A model generated the notes under the pieces. It worked only from the letters and a program-made list of their open reading frames with translations, ran no database searches and was not told where the DNA came from. From assembly GCA_947177695.1 (NCBI GenBank), contig CAMWVO010000146.1, forward strand, positions 1-5,718: 5,718 nucleotides of DNA, in the 5' to 3' direction. Both the position numbers and the translations under genes were made by a program. The stretch comes from an uncultured Clostridia bacterium (lineage in GTDB: Bacteria; Bacillota; Clostridia; Oscillospirales; Ruminococcaceae). Shown here one piece after another: positions 1 to 3,952 of the stretch; position 1 is the stretch's first letter; every line of letters starts with the position of its first letter.

Positions 1-736
1 TATCGTCAAGCTGTATCCTCGCCGCCTGACAGGTGGGAACAATATCATACAAAGCCTCGTAAATTTTACGCTGTAACCCGCTTACGTAATAGGGGTTTTT
101 CATTTCGGGCTCGCTGTACTGTTCACCGTTCGCCTCAATTATAGTGTAAGCTTCGTAGATCTCAGGTTCGTCCAGTGCGCCGTTTATCACCATTGCCAAT
201 ATCATAAGTACAAGTGAAGTCATAATTACCGTGGTAACGCCCGCAGATTTGCTTGTAATGAGAGTACTTATCGACAGGAACATCGCCGCATACGCCGTTA
301 CAATAATAAGGCTGACAGCTAAAGTTCCCAAAAACGAAGCCGCCTGCGTGATAAAAGTTCCGAACATTATCAGTCCGCTCAAAAGCGTTGTCAGAACATA
401 TACAAGGTGCAGCATAAGCGCGGCAGCAATACATACAGCAAGATTTGCAAAATATATCGCGCTCCTTGAATGTCCTATAACAAGCTTGTTCCGCATAGTG
501 CCGTTGCTGTATTCCGTGCCTATAAAAAGCCCGATAAATATTGCCGAAATTATGGATACGGCAACAGTCTGACCGAAAGGAGAGTTTTCCGACATATAAA
601 TCTCGCCGTATTTTTTAAAATTCAGATACAGCATAAGCACCGTATGGAACGCGTTCAAAAACATAAATATCATACAGCCCCAGAACACCTTGTTTTTCCA
701 AAGCCGTGTAAAATTTGCCCTTAATAATTTACTCAT
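1..736 (-). CDS. ABC-2 type permease, LanE/LanG-like (3' end outside window)
   Basis: This is an integral membrane subunit of an ABC transporter. 245 codons are visible from the ATG at 736, and the C-terminus lies beyond the left edge. It opens MSKLLRANFTRLWKN, a basic cytoplasmic N-terminus also seen in the permease just upstream. Hydrophobic stretches lie near residues 17-37, 56-73, 94-126, 136-160 and 165-187. Two blocks are shared with the upstream permease: GTEYSNGTMRNK followed by GHSR and IYFA (residues 73-97), and YDIVPTCQ (230-237), so the two are paralogues. Its start codon overlaps the upstream stop in ATGA (4 nt), which indicates translational coupling in one operon with the ATPase. 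The two-permease, one-ATPase layout and the size of about 250 residues fit LanFEG-type bacteriocin immunity pumps, and the BcrAB type less well. An acidic, Tyr-rich segment (about residues 189-215) after the fifth helix is absent from the paralogue. The family call is secure, but the substrate is inferred. Confidence 0.85.
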   Translation of the reverse strand, partial: MSKLLRANFTRLWKNKVFWGCMIFMFLNAFHTVLMLYLNFKKYGEIYMSENSPFGQTVAVSIISAIFIGLFIGTEYSNGTMRNKLVIGHSRSAIYFANLAVCIAAALMLHLVYVLTTLLSGLIMFGTFITQAASFLGTLAVSLIIVTAYAAMFLSISTLITSKSAGVTTVIMTSLVLMILAMVINGALDEPEIYEAYTIIEANGEQYSEPEMKNPYYVSGLQRKIYEALYDIVPTCQAARIQLDD

Positions 737-1473
737 TTTAAATCCTTCTTTCTGAAAATAAGCACACCAAATCCCGTCGCCGCCGTAATTACCAGCAGCG
801 AGTAAACAGGGAAAAGCCCCGCATTTTGACACTCCCCGATCTGAAGCTGTAAAACCTGCCCCACGGGAACAATATCATAAGCGTACTTTAAAATTGTACT
901 TAAAACGCCGTGGGAAAGCTGCGGCATTTTTAAAAATTCGTCAATGGTCGCCGTAACAAAAATCGACCCGAACCATATCACTAAGGTTAAAACAACGTTG
1001 TTTGCCTTGCTTGTGACAAGCATTGCGGAAATAAGATATACCCCGCACATTGCCATGTTTGCCGCAGTCAGAACAGTAAAGTACAATGCAAATTCGGCGG
1101 GGGGGCTTCCGAAATGTCCCCCGAAAGGCAAAGCCATTATAAACGCGGTCACAAGCGGAGTAAGGCATATTATCAGTACCCCGGCAGCCGCCGAGATAAA
1201 GCTTGCAAAGTAAATTTCAAAGCGTGTGTGTCCCGAAATAATTTTATTGCGTATGGTTTTGTCACCGTGTTCCGTACCGAGAAAAAGCGGTACGAAAACC
1301 TCCGAAAAAAGCATTGACACAATAGAATTTCCATAAAAAATATTTTCAATAAAAAAATCATTCCGATATGGAAATATATTAAAAAAAGTCATGACAACCT
1401 GAACACAAACGCACAAATAAAGGGGCTTGTTTTTAAAGAGACGTACAAAATTCGCTCTTAATAATTTAATCAT
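733..1473 (-). CDS. ABC-2 type permease, LanE/LanG-like
   Basis: A complete 246-residue membrane subunit of the ABC pump. I chose the ATG at 1473 (MIKLLRANFVRLFKN) because it aligns with the paralogue's MSKLLRANFTRLWKN. A TTG 15 nt upstream would also be open but adds a tail the paralogue lacks. The start overlaps the end of the ATPase gene by 8 nt (AATGATTAA region), and the stop overlaps the next permease's start by 4 nt. Six hydrophobic segments can be read at about residues 18-35, 50-66, 88-116, 128-153, 158-178 and 222-240, followed by a basic tail RKKDLK, the usual ABC-2 topology. Conserved blocks shared with the paralogue are GTEHGDKTIRNK with GHTR and IYFA (66-90), and YDIVPVGQ (199-206). 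It is expected to form a heterodimeric channel with the downstream permease, powered by the upstream ATPase. The likely job is expelling a membrane-active peptide, but that rests on the ATPase signature and gene layout. Confidence 0.9.
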   Translation of the reverse strand: MIKLLRANFVRLFKNKPLYLCVCVQVVMTFFNIFPYRNDFFIENIFYGNSIVSMLFSEVFVPLFLGTEHGDKTIRNKIISGHTRFEIYFASFISAAAGVLIICLTPLVTAFIMALPFGGHFGSPPAEFALYFTVLTAANMAMCGVYLISAMLVTSKANNVVLTLVIWFGSIFVTATIDEFLKMPQLSHGVLSTILKYAYDIVPVGQVLQLQIGECQNAGLFPVYSLLVITAATGFGVLIFRKKDLK

Positions 1474-2380
1474 TGTTCTGTACCCCAACTAAATTCATGA
1501 AGTACGCTTCAAGGCTCTCGTCACGCTCGTTTGCCGACAGCAGCTCGCAGCCCCTTTCTTTCAGAGCAAGAGTAAGCTCGGTAATGCTCATCTGCGCGAA
1601 AATATCCACAGTCTTGTCGTCAACGACAGCATATTCCACACCCTTTTCGTCAAGCAGAACAGACAGTATTTTCACGTCGGAAACCGTTGCCCGCATACAT
1701 TTTCTGCATTCCTTTTCAAGCTGCTCCGCGCTTATTTCCTTGATGATACGTCCGCCGTCGATAAAGCCGTAATGGGTCGCAAGACGTGAAAGCTCGTCCA
1801 GAATGTGGCTTGAAATAAGGACGGTTATCTGTCTCTCGCGGTTCAATTTTAAAATAAGCTCGCGTGTTTCGATTATGCCCTGGGGGTCAAGACCGTTTAC
1901 AGGCTCGTCCAGAACGAGAAAATCGGGGTCTCCCGCAAGAGCAATGGCAATGCCCAGACGCTGACGCATACCGAGAGAAAAGTTTTTCGCTTTCTTTTTG
2001 CCTGTGTTTTCAAGTCCCACAAGCTTCAGAAGTTCGGGAATACCGTTAAAGGACGGCATACCTAAAATAAGATACTGCTGTTTGAGATTTTCCTCCGCAG
2101 TCATGTCAAGATAAATGGACGGCGTTTCCACCACCGCGCCCATTCTGCGGCGGGATTTGGAAATTTCCCTGCTGCCGCCCTCAATTCCATAAAGGGAAAA
2201 TTCCCCCGAAGTTGGGAATTGCAGCCCGCAGATAAGACGGATAAGAGTGGTCTTGCCCGCGCCGTTTCGTCCCACAAAACCGTAAATAGAGCCTTTTGGG
2301 ACGTTCATTGTAAGCCCGTCCAGAGCCTTGAAATTTTTGTAGTACTTGCAAAGCGAGTTGGTTTTAAGAACATATTCCAT
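1466..2380 (-). CDS. ABC transporter ATPase, LanF/BcrA-type (E-loop variant)
   Basis: A 304-residue cytoplasmic ATPase that powers the two permeases encoded after it. Visible motifs, in order: Walker A GRNGAGKTT (residues 37-45), AVVETPS with Glu85 where most ABC ATPases have the Q-loop Gln, signature FSLGMRQR (134-141), Walker B FLVLDEP (154-160, catalytic Glu159), D-loop NGLD, and the switch His192 in ISSHILDEL. The Glu replacement, known as the E-loop, is described for LanF proteins of lantibiotic immunity pumps and occurs in BcrA-like bacitracin resistance ATPases. About 90 C-terminal residues follow the ATPase core, as in that family. The start is fixed by a strong AAAGGAGG ribosome binding site 9 nt upstream. 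It is the first gene of the operon and lies directly downstream of the response regulator gene. I infer immunity or resistance to a peptide antibiotic. A general drug-type ABC-2 pump is the alternative. Confidence 0.92.
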   Translation of the reverse strand: MEYVLKTNSLCKYYKNFKALDGLTMNVPKGSIYGFVGRNGAGKTTLIRLICGLQFPTSGEFSLYGIEGGSREISKSRRRMGAVVETPSIYLDMTAEENLKQQYLILGMPSFNGIPELLKLVGLENTGKKKAKNFSLGMRQRLGIAIALAGDPDFLVLDEPVNGLDPQGIIETRELILKLNRERQITVLISSHILDELSRLATHYGFIDGGRIIKEISAEQLEKECRKCMRATVSDVKILSVLLDEKGVEYAVVDDKTVDIFAQMSITELTLALKERGCELLSANERDESLEAYFMNLVGVQNND

Positions 2381-2389
2381 AAAAAAGTT

Positions 2390-2397
2390 CCTCCTTT
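2390..2397 (-). promoter_or_regulatory. Ribosome binding site of the ATPase gene
   Basis: AAAGGAGG on the minus strand, 9 nt before the ATG at 2380. It is close to the full anti-Shine-Dalgarno complement and decides the start codon of the operon's first gene. Confidence 0.85.
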
Positions 2398-2411
2398 TCT
2401 TTTATGCCATA

Positions 2412-2417
2412 ATTCTA
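2412..2417 (-). promoter_or_regulatory. Predicted -10 box of the ABC operon promoter
   Basis: TAGAAT on the minus strand, 31 nt upstream of the ATPase start. At 16-18 bp upstream there is no recognisable -35 hexamer (CCGTTT or neighbours), and that space is filled by the direct repeats at 2427-2469. This is the arrangement of an activator-dependent promoter. The expected transcript start is near 2405. The -10 is a good match, but its use is inferred. Confidence 0.5.
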
Positions 2418-2426
2418 ACACCCAAC

Positions 2427-2469
2427 GGTTAAGAAAACGGTAAAGAAAAGAGTTAAGATTTGGTTAAGA
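2427..2469 (-). promoter_or_regulatory. Four phased direct repeats, probable response-regulator binding site
   Basis: Read on the plus strand, four 8-bp units start at 2427 (GGTTAAGA), 2439 (GGTAAAGA), 2451 (AGTTAAGA) and 2462 (GGTTAAGA). Spacings are 12, 12 and 11 bp, about one helical turn. OmpR/PhoB-family regulators bind tandem repeats of 10-12 bp, often ending about 10 bp upstream of the -10 box as here (9 bp between the last unit and TAGAAT). The site overlaps the stop codon of the response regulator gene and precedes the ABC operon. The repeats are directly visible. That the neighbouring regulator binds them is inference. Confidence 0.7.
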
Positions 2470-3129
2470 TTTTTCGCTCATTTTAAACCCGATACCCCAC
2501 ACCGCTTCAATGTACTCCTTTCCCGCCGCTTCACGGAGCTTTTTCCGCAAATTGCTGATGTGAACTTTCAGGGAGCTTTCCACGCAGTCGGGAGTATCCT
2601 CGCTTATTTTATCGAGAATTGTAGATTTTGCAATGACCCGATCGGGGTTGAGCATAAGCAGTTTCAGTATGGCAAATTCGGTTTTGGTAAGGCGGACGGT
2701 ATTTCCCTCGGCGTAAACCTCGTGGAGGTCGGTACGCAGGGTAAGTCCCCCGTAAGTCAGCGTGTCGGAATTTTCCGCCTGACTTTTCCTAAGCTGAACA
2801 GTAATTCTCGCAAGCAGTTCCCGCGTGTCAAAGGGCTTTGTGATATAGTCCGCCGCCCCGTCCAGAAGCAGGGAGACCTTGTCCCGGACGTCCGCCTTTG
2901 CGCTCATAACAATAACGGGTATACCCTTTATTTTCGGCAAAACCTCTTCCCCCGACAGCCCCGGCATCATCAAGTCCAAAAGGACTAAATCGGGCTTGTT
3001 TTCCGAAAGCATATACACCGCCTCAGTCCCCGAATATGCCCGCAGAACGCCGTAACCCTCCCTGCCCAAAAGGTCGGCAAGCATTGAATTTATATGTTTA
3101 TCGTCATCTATAACTGCGATCAAAGCCAT
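2464..3129 (-). CDS. OmpR/PhoB-family response regulator
   Basis: A 221-residue two-domain transcription regulator. The receiver domain (about residues 1-115) shows the acidic pocket IDDD (7-10), the phosphoacceptor Asp52 in LVLLDLMMPG, Ser76 in VMSAKAD, and Lys98 in TKPFD. The C-terminal winged helix (about 125-218) shows RLTKTEFAILKLL, the recognition-helix region VESSLKVHISNLRKKL, and the wing segment IEAVWGIGFKM. The start at ATG 3129 gives the usual MALIAVIDDD beginning, with GGGAG 11 nt upstream. A TTG at 3147 would add six residues without a ribosome binding site. Its gene precedes the LanFEG-like operon on the same strand, and its stop lies inside the phased repeats that probably bind it. 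It should switch on the pump when phosphorylated. The cognate histidine kinase is not in the window and may lie past the permeases. LanR, BcrR-like and VanR-like control of immunity genes are comparable systems. Confidence 0.95.
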   Translation of the reverse strand: MALIAVIDDDKHINSMLADLLGREGYGVLRAYSGTEAVYMLSENKPDLVLLDLMMPGLSGEEVLPKIKGIPVIVMSAKADVRDKVSLLLDGAADYITKPFDTRELLARITVQLRKSQAENSDTLTYGGLTLRTDLHEVYAEGNTVRLTKTEFAILKLLMLNPDRVIAKSTILDKISEDTPDCVESSLKVHISNLRKKLREAAGKEYIEAVWGIGFKMSEKS

Positions 3130-3271
3130 GGTTTTTACATCTCCCAAAAAAATTTTCAGCCCTATTATACACTATTATTTGTGTGATCTATAAAATATTT
3201 ATAATTCTTCGACGTTATATATAACAGCAATGGTATATGTTTACGTCAGATGTATCTGTTAAGATTTGATT
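3130..3271. promoter_or_regulatory. Spacer with possible response-regulator gene promoter
   Basis: This AT-rich spacer separates the XRE and response regulator genes. On the minus strand a consensus -10 TATAAT lies at 3169-3164, about 35 nt before the regulator's ATG, but the -35 region (TATAGA, 3192-3187) is poor. A perfect 12-bp palindrome GTTATATATAAC lies at 3214-3225. A short inverted repeat CAGAT-GT-ATCTG lies at 3247-3258. GTTAAGATTTG at 3258-3268 matches 11 bases of the repeat block before the ABC operon. No terminator is visible after the XRE gene, so read-through into the regulator is possible. Confidence 0.4.
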
Positions 3272-3607
3272 TCAAATTAATTTATTTTGCCCGACAGCTT
3301 CCGCAAAAGCGGCGAGGATAGCTTCCGCCTGCTTTTTATTTTTATCGGGAATGGTATTTATAATGGATAATATTGCTGAATTGCCGTCACGGTCGGGCGT
3401 GCCGTTGACTATATAGTCCGTCGTCGAAAGCAGGGCTGCGGAAATTTTTCTGAGGGTGGATATCGTCATGGACTTCCGCCCTTTTTCTATGTCCGCAAGG
3501 AACTGCACGGAAACGTCCGAAAGCTCGGAAAGCTTTTCCCTTGTATAGCCGCGTCTGCGGCGAAGCTCGGTTATTCTCGCGCCTACTTCTATGTTATAAT
3601 TTTCCAT
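3272..3607 (-). CDS. XRE-family helix-turn-helix regulator
   Basis: A 111-residue DNA-binding protein. The N-terminal XRE/Cro-type HTH spans about residues 6-68: GARITELRRRRGYTREKLSE, then SVQFLADIEKGRKSMTISTLRKISAAL, with the typical IEKGR turn after the recognition helix. The remaining 40 residues (RDGNSAILSIINTI, then KKQAEAILAAFAEAV) look like a short helical tail that could dimerise. There is no sensor or peptide-binding TPR domain, so it is too short for a Rgg/PlcR-type receptor. The start at 3607 has an AAGGA site 9 nt upstream. It is transcribed away from the small peptide gene and exporter, and the shared spacer holds palindromes over both promoters. It probably represses the divergent promoters, including its own. 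What releases it from DNA cannot be seen. Confidence 0.9.
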   Translation of the reverse strand: MENYNIEVGARITELRRRRGYTREKLSELSDVSVQFLADIEKGRKSMTISTLRKISAALLSTTDYIVNGTPDRDGNSAILSIINTIPDKNKKQAEAILAAFAEAVGQNKLI

Positions 3608-3617
3608 AAAATCACTT

Positions 3618-3646
3618 CCTTAGTAATAGTATAATCTATACTAAGG
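3618..3646. promoter_or_regulatory. Operator-like nested inverted repeats before the XRE gene
   Basis: Outer arms CCTTAGTA (3618-3625) and TACTAAGG (3639-3646) enclose an inner perfect repeat AGTATA-ATC-TATACT (3628-3642). The element covers the predicted transcript start and the ribosome binding site of the XRE gene, where a bound repressor would block expression. It is a natural candidate for autoregulation by the XRE protein. The symmetry is visible; binding is inferred. Confidence 0.6.
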
Positions 3647-3676
3647 ATTATATAAATCATCAATAGCTATTGACAA
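3647..3676 (-). promoter_or_regulatory. Sigma-A promoter of the XRE gene
   Basis: Minus strand -35 TTGTCA (3676-3671, five of six consensus bases), 18-bp spacer, -10 TATAAT (3652-3647, consensus). The start should be near 3640, giving a leader of about 33 nt. Its -35 overlaps the -35 of the first rightward promoter, so the two polymerases should exclude each other. Confidence 0.6.
3660..3673. repeat. Perfect 14-bp palindrome over the divergent -35 boxes
   Basis: TCAATAGCTATTGA reads the same on both strands. It overlaps the -35 boxes of both the XRE promoter and the first rightward promoter, so it could be an operator controlling both directions. Confidence 0.5.
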
Positions 3677-3698
3677 ATCATATCAATTGATATATAAT
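3670..3698 (+). promoter_or_regulatory. Perfect-consensus sigma-A promoter P1 for the small ORF
   Basis: TTGACA (3670-3675), 17-bp spacer, TATAAT (3693-3698): a full match to the housekeeping consensus at ideal spacing. The transcript start is expected near 3705. The spacer holds a palindrome (3680-3693), so strong intrinsic activity is probably held back by a repressor. Confidence 0.75.
3680..3693. repeat. Perfect 14-bp palindrome in the P1 spacer
   Basis: ATATCAATTGATAT is perfectly symmetric and sits between the -35 and -10 boxes of P1, a classic repressor position. Its core TCAATTGA resembles the arms of the palindrome at 3660-3673 (TCAAT and ATTGA). It may be a second operator for the XRE protein. 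Confidence 0.5.
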
Positions 3699-3715
3699 AA
3701 AATGTGTAAAAATGC

Positions 3716-3744
3716 TTGACATTTGCAAAATATTGTGATATACT
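3716..3744 (+). promoter_or_regulatory. Sigma-A promoter P2 with extended -10, closest to the small ORF
   Basis: TTGACA (3716-3721), 17-bp spacer, TATACT (3739-3744), preceded by TGA at 3736-3738, which makes an extended -10. The start is expected near 3751, only about 25 nt before the small ORF's ATG. Two strong promoters in tandem for a 23-codon ORF imply high expression when derepressed. Confidence 0.75.
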
Positions 3745-3775
3745 TAGTCCATTACTTTGTAAAGGAGTCAGGCAA

Positions 3776-3847
3776 ATGTTTAAGTTTTCTAATTACGGAA
3801 CAATCAAACATATCGGAAATGAACCTTTGCCTGTTGATATTACATAG
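3776..3847 (+). CDS. Unrecognised 23-residue peptide, candidate exported or signalling peptide precursor
   Basis: I do not recognise this ORF. It begins MFKFSNYG and ends NEPLPVDIT, with Lys-His-Ile-Gly in between. Support for translation: AAAGGAG 8 nt before the ATG, two strong promoters directly upstream, a stop codon followed 23 nt later by a strong terminator, and the exporter gene behind it. The N-terminal half carries the positive charge (Lys3, Lys11), while the C-terminal third is acidic and Pro-rich (Glu16, Pro17, Pro19, Asp21). It has no Cys, so lanthionine, sactionine and thiolactone rings are excluded. It has no double-Gly leader site, which agrees with the exporter's lack of a C39 peptidase. 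It has no classical signal peptide. It could be a modified-peptide precursor, a secreted pheromone, or a leader ORF whose translation controls the terminator before the exporter. Its presence as an ORF is fairly safe, but its function is open. Confidence 0.6.
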   Translation: MFKFSNYGTIKHIGNEPLPVDIT

Positions 3848-3870
3848 CATTATAATCTGTAATTGTCGGT

Positions 3871-3914
3871 AAAGCGTGCATTTCTGTTCGGAAGTGTACG
3901 CTTTTTTATTTTTT
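3871..3914 (+). terminator. Strong intrinsic terminator between small ORF and exporter
   Basis: A 14-bp stem (3871-3884 with 3891-3904, including two G-U pairs) closes a 6-nt loop TGTTCG. The run after the stem is T6-A-T6 (3902-3914). It would end the small-ORF transcript at about 160 nt from P2 and leave only read-through for the exporter. It is either a ratio-setting partial terminator or a regulated attenuator. Confidence 0.85.
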
Positions 3915-3952
3915 AAATTCAAGGATATACGTCAAATGGAAAGAGGGGTAAT

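Noticed and set aside
231..724. Plus-strand open frames opposite the left permease
   Set aside because: The minus-strand frame encodes a clear permease with paralogue-conserved blocks, and the plus frames show no recognisable features.
1474..1488. TTG start extending the upstream permease by five residues
   Set aside because: The ATG at 1473 aligns with the start of the paralogous permease.
3130..3147. TTG start adding six residues to the response regulator
   Set aside because: No ribosome binding site precedes it, while the ATG at 3129 gives the family-typical N-terminus and has GGGAG upstream.
3272..3607. XRE protein as a Rgg/PlcR-type receptor for the small peptide
   Set aside because: At 111 residues it lacks the TPR-type peptide-binding domain of that group, so direct peptide sensing is not supported by the sequence.
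3776..3847. Lasso peptide precursor: Gly8 and Glu16 have the spacing of a nine-residue lasso ring
   Set aside because: The leader would be only seven residues, the residue two before the putative core is Asn rather than the usual Thr, and no lasso cyclase or leader peptidase is in the window.
3776..3847. Lanthipeptide or AgrD-type cyclic peptide precursor
   Set aside because: The peptide contains no Cys, and no modifying enzyme or AgrB-like protease is visible.
3903..3931. Possible promoter for the exporter (TTTTTA, 17 bp, TATACG)
   Set aside because: Both boxes are poor and the -35 is part of the terminator T-run.
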